From Amphimedon queenslandica (lineage: Eukaryota; Porifera; Demospongiae; Haplosclerida; Niphatidae): a stretch of DNA of 64,000 bases. The translations under genes and the position numbers were made by a program. Position 1 is the stretch's first letter. Each line of letters starts with the position of its first letter. Below are positions 21,320 to 43,800 of the stretch, piece by piece. The notes under the pieces were generated by a model that worked only from the letters and a program-made list of their open reading frames with translations, searched no databases and was not told the origin of the DNA. The DNA lies in contig NW_003546380.1 in NCBI RefSeq assembly GCF_000090795.2, positions 78,487 through 142,486 of the forward strand. The letters are read 5' to 3'.

Positions 21320-23716
21320 TCATTCAGAACCATATGCAATATTCTTGTATGTAACATCAGGCGTATGGTACATTGGGTTTTCCATTCTCTCAAAGGATGC
21401 TTTGCTGACTTCTGCTTTGAAACTGTTATATTCTTTATAGTCCAAATACATACAGCAACATTTGATTGCTATCAATATACCAATACCCAACAATATGATA
21501 AGGACCAGTAGGATAGTTACAATTGCCCAAATAGGAATAGGGAGGCAAATGCGAGGAGGCACAGCATACAAGTCCTCCCCATCAGGACCTCTACCAGCTA
21601 TATAAGTATACTGACACTCACCACTAATGAATGAGCAATCAGTGTTACTATTGGGCAGTGATCCTGGTATTATGTAATCATCTGATGGAGATGAGGTGAG
21701 GAGTGCGAAATTATCACAAGAACTTGAACCACAAGATATTGAACTATTTTCACTTTCAGATCTAGCAGCTTCACCATAACATATAACACAGTCTCTTACA
21801 CTGTTATCACATGATCCTAATAGTGTACCACTTACAAATGTACTCTCCTCACAATATGGACCAGAATAAAGATCATTACATGTACAAGCTTGACCTTTAG
21901 GTTCACAAGGACTGCATGTACCATTACCACTACAGAGTAAAGTCTGGTTATTAGCATCAGGATCAATGCAATGATCAGTTGAACATTGACACCATTCCCC
22001 AGTCCTTCTCTCTCCAGTTAATGCTGATACTGCACACAGACACTCATACGTACCATTGTAACATTGACATTCACCCTCACCACTGCATACAGTACCATCT
22101 CCATCAGTCAAGCACTCATAATTACTGCATTCACAAGCTGCCCCATATATCAGTGGATTATCTACACTAGTAGTATCAAGCATAGTCGAGTCTATATCAG
22201 ACAATTCTGCTGAGTTGACATTGTAGCAATGACACTCTCCACATTCACATGCTCCTCTACCATTACATGTTTTCCCATTAAGACCCACTGGACATTGAAG
22301 AGTAGAACAGGAACAAGTTGATCCTTCCCATCCTTCATCACAGTTACACAGTCCACAGGTCAAGTTCCCATTCTTGCTACATTCGGTGCTTCCCCTAGTA
22401 GACTGAGACTCACACTCACAGCTACAGTGGCCACTGACTTTAATGAGAAACCGTGAGAATCCTGGTATAGTGACTATTATATCAGTACTCTTATTATCTC
22501 TAAGTTCTTGTGTGCATTCTCTCAGACTAACTGACATTGTAAATTCAACAGTTTCATTACCAATCTCAACACATTCTCTTCTTTGTGGAAAGTAATTTGA
22601 ACAGTTAGCTTTGACAGTGGCTGAAATGTGGTCAGGGAGGTTAAAACTTAGCTGAGCATTAGCCACGACTTTGCGATAAGCTTCAATTAGAACTGAAATA
22701 AGATTAGAAGAATCTTTTTGTAGTGCAACAGAAAAACCATTGAGAAATGGGCTCACTGATTCATTGTATAAAGCAAAAATATCATCACTAACTCCAGCAA
22801 GAGCAAATACTGGCACAACATCATTATTAGTGAGAGTCATTTTTACTAATTCCATTGATGGATAATCCTGAAGTAAAGATGCTGTATACAATGTTCTATT
22901 AGTACTTTCATCATATTCAGTGTGGCACAAACCATCATTAGGTTTTACAATACCAGCTAAGCTACCATCACCAGCTGTGTGTAAAACATCATCTGTCATT
23001 ACCAAGAGAATCTTCCTTGAGTCTTCTCTCCATTCTATAACATCATCGCACACTACAGCTTGTAACATTGCATCTAGTGTTCCTTCAGGATTGTCCACAT
23101 TAGTTGATATACTGATATCCTGCAATTCGGAGTTGAATAAGTCAGATGAGTTGGTTAAACTGACTATGTGTTCATAACTAAATGGGATAGTTATTCCTGG
23201 CATAGGATCATACATTAATTGCTGGTTTGAAGTGAAAGGAAGAATAGGCTTGTCAACAAAAGCACCAAACCCAATTTTAAAACTGGACGAAACGTTCTGC
23301 AAACTCAGAGGCAACTGTGGAGCAATGTTTTTCACATTATCTAGATCAGTTCCAAAGCTACTAGACAAATCCATCAATATGTACAGATCTAATGGATAGT
23401 CATTGGAAGCTTTAACCGACACTTTAACATCAATCGATTCATTGACACGTAACTTGAGACTAACCGACTTTAAAGAAACTTGATTTTGATCACTGATGGG
23501 TAATTCATTAATCTCATTGATAGCACTGGAGTAGGAGGAGAGGCTAGTAGAACAATTGTCTTTATCCTCTGGAGAGAGACAGCGAGCAAGTCCAGGAGTA
23601 TAGCACCAGAAACAAGAATAAGGTAATGAAATACACTCAGTGCATGTTGAAGCACTGCTACAATTAACTGCAGCCTCAGTAGACGTGAATAAAAGTAATA
23701 CAAGAAGACCAAACAT
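21320..23716 (-). CDS. Integrin beta subunit, intronless (copy 1, intact tail)
   Basis: One uninterrupted frame of 798 residues. A signal peptide (FGLLVLLLFTSTEA) is followed by a PSI domain (CTECISLPYSCFWCY), hybrid segment, and beta-I domain with the MIDAS motif DLSSS, the DNPEGTLDAM specificity-loop motif and MTDDVLHTAGDG. Four Cys-rich I-EGF modules follow, then a membrane segment (IWAIVTILLVLIILLGIGIL). The cytoplasmic tail carries NPMY and a second NIAY, the talin/kindlin-binding type of motif. Integrin beta pairs with an alpha subunit at the cell surface for matrix adhesion. No intron interrupts the gene, unlike its neighbours. Its start codon faces that of copy 2, 117 bases away. Confidence 0.95.
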   Translation of the reverse strand: MFGLLVLLLFTSTEAAVNCSSASTCTECISLPYSCFWCYTPGLARCLSPEDKDNCSTSLSSYSSAINEINELPISDQNQVSLKSVSLKLRVNESIDVKVSVKASNDYPLDLYILMDLSSSFGTDLDNVKNIAPQLPLSLQNVSSSFKIGFGAFVDKPILPFTSNQQLMYDPMPGITIPFSYEHIVSLTNSSDLFNSELQDISISTNVDNPEGTLDAMLQAVVCDDVIEWREDSRKILLVMTDDVLHTAGDGSLAGIVKPNDGLCHTEYDESTNRTLYTASLLQDYPSMELVKMTLTNNDVVPVFALAGVSDDIFALYNESVSPFLNGFSVALQKDSSNLISVLIEAYRKVVANAQLSFNLPDHISATVKANCSNYFPQRRECVEIGNETVEFTMSVSLRECTQELRDNKSTDIIVTIPGFSRFLIKVSGHCSCECESQSTRGSTECSKNGNLTCGLCNCDEGWEGSTCSCSTLQCPVGLNGKTCNGRGACECGECHCYNVNSAELSDIDSTMLDTTSVDNPLIYGAACECSNYECLTDGDGTVCSGEGECQCYNGTYECLCAVSALTGERRTGEWCQCSTDHCIDPDANNQTLLCSGNGTCSPCEPKGQACTCNDLYSGPYCEESTFVSGTLLGSCDNSVRDCVICYGEAARSESENSSISCGSSSCDNFALLTSSPSDDYIIPGSLPNSNTDCSFISGECQYTYIAGRGPDGEDLYAVPPRICLPIPIWAIVTILLVLIILLGIGILIAIKCCCMYLDYKEYNSFKAEVSKASFERMENPMYHTPDVTYKNIAYGSE

Positions 23717-23833
23717 GAATATAGCCGTTACACTATCTATGCTCCGCTAGCCTATCGTTTCGACTTTTTAATTTATGCACGGATCTATTATCATTATGGG
23801 CGTGGCTCATTGCAGGGCGTAGCTCGTTTTAAA
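23717..23833. promoter_or_regulatory. Shared 117-base region between head-to-head integrin beta genes
   Basis: The two ATGs at 23716 (-) and 23834 (+) enclose 117 bases, which must hold both promoters. The segment is moderately AT-rich, with no clear TATA box. Bidirectional control is inferred from geometry. Confidence 0.5.
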
Positions 23834-26209
23834 ATGTACCCATTTCTTTGTATGGTTTTGCTCCTGGTCAGCTCGACTGAAGCTGCAGTTGATTGCAACA
23901 GTGCTTCAACATGCACTGAGTGTATTTCATTACCTTATTCTTGTTTCTGGTGCTATACTCCTGGACTCGCTCGCTGTCTCTCTCCACAGGATAAAGACAG
24001 TTGTTCTACTAGCCTCTCCTCCTACTCCAGTGCTATTAATGAGATTAATGAATTACCCATCAGTGATCAAAATCAAGTTTCTTTAAAGTCGGTTAGTCTC
24101 AAGTTACGTGTCAATGAATCGATTGATATTAAAGTGTCGGTTAAAGCTTCCAATGACTATCCATTAGATCTCTACATATTGATGGATTTGTCTACTAGCT
24201 TTGGACCTGATCTAGTTAACGTAAAAAACATTGCTCCGCAGTTGCCTCTGAGTTTGCAGAACGTTTCGTCTGGTTTTAAAATTGGGTTTGGTGCTTTTGT
24301 TGACAAGCCTATTCTTCCTTTCACTTCAAACCAGCAATTAATGTATGATCCTCACCCATCATTTGCTATCCCATTTAGTTATGAACACATAGTCAGTTTA
24401 ACCAATTCATCTGACTTATTCAACTCCAAATTACAAGATATCAAAGGATCAACTAATGTGGACATTCCTGAAGGAACATTAGATGCAATGTTACAAGCTG
24501 TAGTGTGTGATGATGTTATAGAATGGAGAGAAGACTCAAGGAAGATTCTCTTAGTAATGACAGATGCTGTTTTACACACAGCCGGTGATGGTAGCTTAGC
24601 TGGTATTGTAAAACCTAATGATGGTTTGTGCCACACTGAATATGATGAAAGTACTAATAGAACATTGTATACAGCATCTTTATTACAAGATTATCCCTCA
24701 CTGGAATTAGTAAAAATGGTTCTCACTGATAATGATGTTGTACCAGTATTTGCTGTTGCAGGAAATAGCAATATTTTTGCTTTATACAATGAATCAGTGA
24801 GCCCACTCCTCAATGGTTTTGCTGTTAAATTAGAAAATGATTCTTCTAATCTTATTCCAGTTCTAATTGAATCTTATTATAAAGTCGTGGCTAATGCTCA
24901 GCTAAGTTTTAACCTTCCTGACCACATTTCAGCCACTGTCAGAGCTAACTGTTCAGATTACTTACCACAAAGAAGAGAATGTGTTGAGATTGGTAATGAA
25001 ACTGTTGAGTTTACAATGTCAGTTAGTCTGAGAGAATGCACACAAGAACTTAGAGATAATAAGAGTGCTGATATAATAGTCACTATACCAGGATTCTCAC
25101 AGTTTCTCATTAAAGTCAGTGGCTACTGTAGCTGTGAGTGTGAGTCTCAGTCTACTAGGGGAAGCACCGAATGTAGCAAGAATGGGAACTTGACCTGTGG
25201 ACTATGTAACTGTGATGAAGGATGGGGAGGATCAACTTGTTCCTGTTCTACTAGTCTTCAATGTCCAGTGGGTCTTAATGGGAAAACATGTAATGGTAGA
25301 GGAACATGTGAATGTGGAGAGTGTCATTGCAACAATGTCAACTCAGCAGAATTGTCTGATACTACTGGTGTAGATAGTCCACTGATATATGGGGCAGCTT
25401 GTGAGTGCAGTAATTATGAGTGTTTGACTGATGGAAATGGTGTTGTATGCAGTGGTGAGGGTGATTGTCAATGTTACAATGGTACGTATGAGTGTCTGTG
25501 TGCAGTATCAGCATTAACTGGAGAGAGAAGGACTGGGGAATGGTGTCAATGTTCAACTGATCATTGCATTGATCCTGATGCTAATAACCAGACTTTACTC
25601 TGTAGTGGTAATGGTACATGCAGTCCTTGTGAACCTAAAGGTCAAGCATGTACATGTAATGATCTTTATTCAGGTCCATATTGTGAGGAGAGTACATTTG
25701 TAAGTGGTACACTGTTAGGATCATGTGATAACAGTGTAAGGGACTGTGTTATATGTTATGGTGAAGCTGCTAGATCTGAAAGTGAAAATAGTTCAATATC
25801 TTGTGATTCAAGTTCTTGTGATAATTTCGCACTCCTCACTTCATCTCCATCAGATGAATACATAATACCAGGATCACTGCCCAATAGTAACACTGATTGC
25901 TCATTCATTAGTGGTGAGTGTCAGTATACTTATATAGCTGGTAGAAGACCTGATGGGGAGGACTTGTATGCTGTGCCTCCTCGCATTTGCCTCCCTATTC
26001 CTATTTGGGCAATCGTAACTATCCTACTGGTCCTTATCATATTGTTGGGTATTGGTATATTGATAGCAATCAAATGCTGCTGTATGTATTTGGACTATAA
26101 AAAATGCAAGAAATCAGTAAAGATAGTGCCTTTGAAGGAAAATGAAACCCAATGTACCAAAAATCATGCAATTACTATGACTTTGATACAAAATGTGGCC
26201 TTATCATGA
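23834..26209 (+). CDS. Integrin beta subunit, intronless (copy 2, altered tail)
   Basis: A 791-residue frame starting at the first real ATG (23834, MYPFLCMVLLLVSSTEA as signal peptide); a longer frame from 23810 begins with TTG and is not preferred. The ectodomain is nearly the same as copy 1: PSI, beta-I with DLSTS, DIPEGTLDAM, MTDAVLHTAGDG, four I-EGF modules, and an identical membrane segment. The cytoplasmic tail diverges right after CCCMYLDYK. The bases of the NPMY codons are still present (AACCCAATGTAC) but are read in another frame, so the protein ends in an unrelated 30-residue tail without NPxY. The receptor should reach the surface but would not bind talin through the usual motif; this is inference. 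Confidence 0.93.
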   Translation: MYPFLCMVLLLVSSTEAAVDCNSASTCTECISLPYSCFWCYTPGLARCLSPQDKDSCSTSLSSYSSAINEINELPISDQNQVSLKSVSLKLRVNESIDIKVSVKASNDYPLDLYILMDLSTSFGPDLVNVKNIAPQLPLSLQNVSSGFKIGFGAFVDKPILPFTSNQQLMYDPHPSFAIPFSYEHIVSLTNSSDLFNSKLQDIKGSTNVDIPEGTLDAMLQAVVCDDVIEWREDSRKILLVMTDAVLHTAGDGSLAGIVKPNDGLCHTEYDESTNRTLYTASLLQDYPSLELVKMVLTDNDVVPVFAVAGNSNIFALYNESVSPLLNGFAVKLENDSSNLIPVLIESYYKVVANAQLSFNLPDHISATVRANCSDYLPQRRECVEIGNETVEFTMSVSLRECTQELRDNKSADIIVTIPGFSQFLIKVSGYCSCECESQSTRGSTECSKNGNLTCGLCNCDEGWGGSTCSCSTSLQCPVGLNGKTCNGRGTCECGECHCNNVNSAELSDTTGVDSPLIYGAACECSNYECLTDGNGVVCSGEGDCQCYNGTYECLCAVSALTGERRTGEWCQCSTDHCIDPDANNQTLLCSGNGTCSPCEPKGQACTCNDLYSGPYCEESTFVSGTLLGSCDNSVRDCVICYGEAARSESENSSISCDSSSCDNFALLTSSPSDEYIIPGSLPNSNTDCSFISGECQYTYIAGRRPDGEDLYAVPPRICLPIPIWAIVTILLVLIILLGIGILIAIKCCCMYLDYKKCKKSVKIVPLKENETQCTKNHAITMTLIQNVALS

Positions 26210-26735
26210 CAATCAAATCATATTCTACTTTCATTATTGTTGCTGCTTATATTAGAGTACCATACCAAAATTATCAACCCAATTTTACCTGCATGTATTT
26301 TCTCCTTCACCATTACTTATTTTGATTGTTACTTTATAATAATTATTATAATTATTTTATTCCATCAATGGAGCATCCCATTCCCTCATCCTCTACAAGA
26401 GAAGAGGAGGCAACGGAAAGCAAAACAAACAAAAATGAAAATTGAATCCTAAACAGTTACCAGACCTGATCCTTGAAGAGAAAGAGAGGAGAGAGTGAGA
26501 GCAACAGGAGAATATACATATAATATAAATATATAGAGAAGAAGAATTAGAATCAGCCTGGACTTTAGGAAGTCTGAGACAACAAAAAAGGAAAAGGCTA
26601 CGAAAGTGAAGAAAGAATAAGTTTGTAGAAAACGAAGAGAAAGAGAGAGAGGAATTGTTTCAGAATGAAATCAGTGAAAGTGCCAAAACTTCATTACAAA
26701 CAACAGATGATGTGGGCAGAAAATGGGCCGAGAGT
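26210..26735. other. Spacer with a possible decayed plus-strand reading frame
   Basis: Between the integrin gene (+) and the end of OGT (-). The right half contains Glu/Lys/Arg-rich plus-strand frames (for example around 26620-26745, FQNEISESAKTSLQTT and VGRKWAESLLK) that look more protein-like than chance but have stops between them and no recognised domain. They run into the antisense of the last OGT exon. I could not build a gene. Confidence 0.35.
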
Positions 26736-37207
<10,472 letters not shown>

Positions 37208-37883
37208 GTCCTCTCCAGCTTAATAACAGAGAGCGACTACTAAAAGTGATGTTTTCTCCTCCTAAATATATAATCCTAGCTTTTTATTGATGCCCTCTAA
37301 TGATTAAAAATGTTTCCACTGCTGTTGATATTAAGTTCTGTGAAGATAGAGCTTCAGGGGGATGGAGAGCTGGTGTAGAACGATTCACTATATTGTAGAG
37401 AAGATTTATGAAGAGAGAGAAGGAGAGAGCTAGTGTAGAGGTTATTCGTACAGTAGAGTGATGAACGATATAAAAGGTGTCGAGAGAGAAAGAGAGAGAT
37501 GGATCTGACAGTATCTCTTTAGGGCTTTCTCCCTTCAGCTCGGCTACATCTAGTGCTGCAATAAGAGGAGAAAGAGGGTTTCTTATCTGCCGGCAGCCAT
37601 ATTGGAATGCACTATTACTATCAGAAATACTACACATACACTCACTGCCTTACCTTCCCCCTCAATCCTTTACTCTTTTGTGGGATTAATGGACTGACGC
37701 CATCAGCTATGAGGAATCCTATTGGTCAATGGGTGCATTCCAATCACGTGACTAGGGAAAAGGCGCGGTCAAAGGCGCGGTCAAAACTCACGCGAGCGCG
37801 AGCCTGAGCGGAAATGGTCACGTGGGCTTTAATTAATCACTTGAGTTTTGGCGGGTTAATTAATTTGAATTATTAAAATAAAA
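37208..37883. promoter_or_regulatory. Bidirectional OGT / PIBF1 promoter region
   Basis: The divergent start codons at 37207 (OGT, -) and 37884 (PIBF1, +) frame this region. The PIBF1 side (37740-37860) is the most CpG-rich spot in the vicinity, with a repeated GGCGCGGTCAAA, a CACGTG box (37818-37825) and TTTTGGCGGG (37846-37855), which fits an E2F site. AAAATGGCG at the PIBF1 start fits a YY1 core. The OGT-side frame of 117 residues at 37284-37637 is not conserved-looking and is taken as 5' leader. Confidence 0.55.
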
Positions 37884-40800
37884 ATGGCGTCCAACACAGA
37901 ATCTGATGAAGTTGAAAGTACCCTCCAAACGACGTCTCCCTCTTTAGGAGCCACTACTATAATGCCTTCAGACAGTAGCAGTGCTCCTTGCTCTTCACTC
38001 GAGACCACTAGAAGGGATTTAGAAAAATGGCAGCTTTTGCATACAATCCAAATCTTAAAACTAGAGCTCTCTCAAAAGGACGCCATTTTGGATTCCATGA
38101 GGAGTGAGCATCTTCAGAAAAAGGATGAATTAGAGGAAGAGTTGTCAGAGCTTCAGTGCGACCATAATTTATTGGCACAGAGATTGAAGGCGCTTAGTAA
38201 AGTCTATGAAGTAAATTCTTTACGCATGTACATGTACATGTACATTATGAATTAGAAAAGTTTGATTCTAACACATAATTAATTATTGCATTGCATTATT
38301 AGCTAATGATTAATGAAAAATGGAAAATTTCATAATATTATATATTATTAATATTAATAGGACGAGATTCAAGATTTACGTAAGCAATTAGAAGAGAAAC
38401 ATAGACATTCTTTCTCTCCTCCTCGTCCTCCTCCCCCTCCTGTCAGTGATACAGCTAATGAAGAATATATATTAACTCTTTTATCTAAACCGCTACTAAC
38501 TGATGAATTATACAGAGAAATATCAGGAAAGGATGCAAATAATATCAGTGAACTGATACAAGTGAGACTGATATTGATACTAATATTAAAAATAATACTG
38601 ATAATTGATACTAATATGTGTTAATACTGATATTGAGTCTGATATTGATACTGATATTGATACTAATAATTCATACTAATATATTAGTACTGATATTAAT
38701 ACTGATATTGATACTAATATATATTGATACTGATGTTGATGCTAATACTCTTGATTGATATTTTACATTATTAGATTCGACTCTATGAGATAACCCATAT
38801 GTTTGTTAAGGAGACAGAGTGGCTCAAGAAAGAGTATCAGAGACTCAAAACTAATGAAGAAGAGGAAGAAAGAGAAAAGGCTGTGATGACTAAAGTATAT
38901 GTGACCATGTAGTACATGTGCATGTACATGTACGCAAAAAGATGTACATGTAAACCATGTGTATATGCATGAATTTAAAAATTCAGTATTAGTGGAAAGT
39001 TTCTCGTTAACACAAGTACATGTATAGTACATGGTATCAGAAAATGTAATAAAATAGAGATTTTTCTCCTTTTTTATTTTTGATGAAATTTAGCTGAAGA
39101 TCATGTACATGTACTTGTACTATAGTACAGGCTTTGGTCTAATTTTTAATAACTTTGAAAACTTGTAAAAATTCAATCAACTCAAACTTTCTACACAACA
39201 TAAGTACATGTACATGTATATCTATCAGAAAAAATTATAAAAATGGATAATTATCACCTTTTATTTTGCTAAACTTCAATGTACTATAATAGTACAGGGA
39301 CTTTGGCTTAACTTTAAAAATAATTTGTAAAAAAATCCAATTTTGATCGGAATATGCTCAAACTTTCTACGCAACATCAGAAAAAATTATAAAAATGGAG
39401 AATTTTTCAGTTGAGATGTCGTCTGAGACTTGCTTAATTATTTTAAGTTATGTACACATGCCATGTACATGTATACATGTACATCAAGAGTACATACATG
39501 TAATTATGTACTCTTGATGTACATTATACTCCTTTTACAAAAAATTCAGCTATATAATAGTATATTTTTTTATAAGTTGCTGGTTTTAATTTTTGTCATA
39601 GAAATTGGAGGAACTGATGCTTGAAATGGCAGACATGCAGAGTCAGTGTGAGGAGCTCTTGCTTGAGAAGGCACAACTTATCAGCTTCAAACAACACAGC
39701 CATTATAAGAGTGAACATTATGACACTGTTAAGAGGTAGTGAGGGAGAGAGAGAGGGTGGGAGGGAGGGAGGGAGGGAGAGGGAGAAAGAGGGAAGGGAG
39801 GGAGAGGGAGAAAGAGGGAAGGGAGGGAGAGGGAGAAAGAGGGAAGGGAGGAAACAGAGAGAGAAGGGGATTGGAGAGAAGAGGGACCTGGAGCTTAAAT
39901 TGAATATACTTACTTGAAATCTTGAATTTTTTCTTTCTTCAGTGAAAGGGATGCATTAGAAAAGGAGCTAGATGTTATAAGGCAAACGTCAATGAAGAGA
40001 GAATTCAAGGAAAAGGCTTTAGCAGAAGAGAAAGAGAAGTTGCAAGCAGAAGTAAGTACTGTATATTATAATGTACCAGGAGTCCAGGGGTAGAAACTAA
40101 ATTCAATTTATCATTAAATGCATTGCAAAATGCACTGGCAGTTGTCATGTAGGTGGGTTGCTAATGTGACCATGTACCACACAGTACAAGACACACCTCA
40201 ACTTTGACAGTCTCCTTTGAAGTTCAGTGTTATAATGAGATTCATTGATCTGTGGTTTGGTACTTTTTAGACCCACTAGAGCCTCATCTGTTTTCACTGC
40301 ATATAACAGACTTTTTATTATAACTTAGAGTCAAATTTAAATGTTTGAGCTTTACTTAAAATTTTTGGAAGGGCTTAATGCCCGTATCAATTGTTGTAAT
40401 GGTTAAAGTGGAAAATTAACTTTGTGCTTTTAATTTTAAAAGTTCAATGGGATGATGGTCAATTTTTGTAATTTTGTGGGTTTACTTTTCATTTTTGGTA
40501 GTGCTGGGTGATATTGAAAATTTTGAAATAATACGATATGATACGATAATTGCCCAAAAATGAAGATATCAATATCTACTATCAATAAGTTATTGTACCT
40601 TGACTTCTCTTCCTGCACTTGATCACTTTCAATCTATCAACTCACTTGTCTCTTATCTGTTGAGGAAAGGAATGGACTTCTTCAAATCATTCTGAGACCC
40701 CTTCATAATCATAATAATCATACAAAGCATGAGTACGTGTGTGTGTGTCTGAATGGAATGAGCTAACTTTTCTGTGATTGTTTTTGCTGGTAGTACACCT

Positions 40801-43800
40801 GACACAAAGTGCCTTAGCTCAGGTCACTACTTGTATTATGAATACCAGGTATATATTTGTGTCTCCTCATTAGTTATCTCTTCTACTTTATTACACTTCC
40901 TCATTTATGGAACTATCTCTCTGCTTTAAGCATCACTTTTGGTCTCACTTATTCTCCTCTTTTAATGATGCACATTCTATTTTAAAGATTCACTTAATTT
41001 ATTTTCACATTATTTTTAGGCATTAATTTTATCCTCTTCATTAAAAGTTAATGTGATTAATTATATGGGCGTGTCTATGGATTAATTAATTAATTTAATT
41101 CATAATGGCTGAAGCCTTTGTCTTTTTAGGGCAAACAACAAGGGCAAATACTGCCTGCCCTACTACTGCCAAGGACTATGAATTATAATACGACTTTCGT
41201 CTGTCATAATGAATAACAAAGCTGTTTTGTTTTCACGGCTAAAGCAGTACATGATATCTGGGCAGAGACTAATGAACTCTGGAGACTAACTGGTCACTAT
41301 AAGCACTCCTAAGAAATGGCTAGCCCTGCACCAGCTGTCGGCATCGATCTGGGTACCTGTTACTCCTGTGTCGGTGTGTTCCAGCACGGGAAAGTAGAAA
41401 TCATCCCCAACGACCAGGGGAACAGGACTACCCCTAGCTATGTCGCCTTCACTGACAAGGAGCGTCTCATTGGAGATGCAGCAAAGAACTGTATCACCAT
41501 GAATTCGATTAATACGGTCTTTGGTGCCAAGCGACTCATTGGAAGGAAGTTCAACGATCCTAAAGTAACCGCTGACTGCAAGCACTGGCCATTTGCTGTC
41601 GTTAACACTGATGGCCGCCCTAAGATCTTAGTAGAATACTTGGGGAAGACAAAGACCTTCTACGCTGAAGAGGTGTCCTCTATGGTCCTCACTAAAATGA
41701 GGGAGACAGCTGAGGCTTACCTTGGGAAGACTGTCACTGATGTAGTCATTACAGTCCCTGCTTACTTCAATGACTCACAACGTCAGGCAACAAAAGACGC
41801 CGGAACCATAGCTGGTCTCAACGTCCTGCGTATCATCAACGAGCCCACAGCTGCTGCCATTGCCTACGGTCTCGACAAGAAAGTTAAAGAAGAGAGGAAC
41901 GTCCTCATCTTTGATTTGGGTGGTAGTAATTTTAGTGTCTCCATCCTTACAATTGAGGACGGCATATTTGAAGTGAGGTCCACTTCCGGCAACACACACT
42001 TGGGAGGTGAGGATTTCGATTCTCGCATGGTTGACTATTTTATGAAGGAATTTCAATGTAAATACATGAAGGACATGTCCAGCAATCCACATTCTCTTTG
42101 TCGTCTCAGGACCGCCTGTGAGAGAGCTAAGAGGATCCTCTCCTCCAGTGCTCAAGCATCTATTGAGATTGACTCTCTCTTTGAGGGCATTGACTTCTAC
42201 ACTACCATCACTCGTGCTCGTTTTGAAGAACTCAACAATGACCTCTTTTATCGTATCCTCGAACTAGTTGAGAAGACACTCCGTGATGCTAAATTCTACG
42301 AAGGTCAAATACATGATATTGTTCTGGTTGGTGGCTCCACTCGTATCCCTAAGATCCAGAAGCTCCTGCAGGACTTCTTCAATGGGAAGGAACTGAACAA
42401 GTCCATCAATCCTGATGAAGCTGTTGCTTATGGAGCTGCTGTCCATGCAGCCATTTTGAGTGGAGACAAGAGTGAGGAGGTGCAAGATCTCATTCTCCTT
42501 GACGTTGCTCCTCTTTCTCTCGGTATTGAGAGAGCAGGAGGATTTTTCACAGCTCTCATTAAAAGGAACACTACCATCCCAAAGAAAGAGCAAGAGACCT
42601 TCACAACTTACTCTGACAACCAGCCGAGTGTCCTTATCCAAGTTTATGAAGGAGAAAGTTTCATGACCAAGGACAATAATCTCCTTGGTAAGTTTGAGCT
42701 CTCTGGCATCCCTCCTGCTCCCCGTGGAGTGCCTCAGATCCAGGTTACATTTGATATCGATCGTAATAGTATCCTCAATGTCTCTGCCTCTGACAAGAGT
42801 ACTGGAAAAGAAATCAATATCACCATCATGAATGACAAAGGATGTCTCTCAGCTGAGGAGATCGAGCGTATGGTCAAGGAAGCAGAAGAGTTTAAGGCTC
42901 AAGATGACAAGCAGAGGGAAAGGATTGCTGCCAAGAATTCCCTTGAGGACTACACATTCAACATGAAGAGCACAATGGAAGATGATAAACATCTCTCAGC
43001 TGAAGAGATTGATCATACAATCAGGGTGTTCAAGGCTCAAGATGACAACTTTGACAAGCAGGCATTGAACAACTTTGATAAGCAGGCATTGATGCTTTGT
43101 ACAGTTTAATCTTTATATTTTTGATTTATGCAACTCTACTCTTTTCTTTTAGCTACTGCTTAATTATAGTTGTAATAATATCAAGCACATAAGAGAGGTG
43201 CAGTTTTTAATTACCTTAAGGAGACAATTGTTAGTGGGTATTTAATTTAGCAAATTTTTAGCTTAAGTACACGCTAACTTTAATTTCTGATTAAATTATG
43301 AATAGTTATTAATATTAAATGATCAAAACACTAAATTAAATACCAGCCAAATGTCAGTATCATGGAAATAAAGTTAGATTTCAATTAATTGATGTTGGCT
43401 AGTACGAACATGAATCATATTTAAGTTATGAGTCTAGTTATTTATGGAGTTATCACAGTGCCCGTTATAGTTTGCTTTGGGTTGGTCTGACTCACACTTT
43501 CTGAAGGAAAGGCATTAGTGTTTTTTGTTGTGTTTCAGGCAAGAAATCAGTAAAATACATGTACATAATTTTATTGTAGGCTTATACATGTAGTGTGATC
43601 CTTGAAATAATACCATACAAGATGATTTATTGGTGGGAGTAATATTAGCGAATTTGCCTGTAGAAAGAAATTGGTGAATTTTATATTGGCAATTTTGTGC
43701 CACATGCCATTGAGCATGCTCAGATTGAAACAAAATGGTGGATTTTATATTGGTGATTTCTTCATAGAACTGCCAATCACCAATATTAATTCCTCACCAA

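Noticed and set aside
23810-23833. Longer N-terminus for integrin beta copy 2 (MQGVARFK)
   Set aside because: The first codon is TTG; the ATG at 23834 gives a proper signal peptide matching copy 1.
37284-37637. 117-residue minus-strand frame upstream of OGT
   Set aside because: No family signal; position fits the 5' leader and promoter of OGT.
41286-42641. Minus-strand frames opposite Hsp70 A (also 45482-45886 and 47872-49149)
   Set aside because: Antisense shadows of Hsp70 coding bias; no splice sites or domains of their own.
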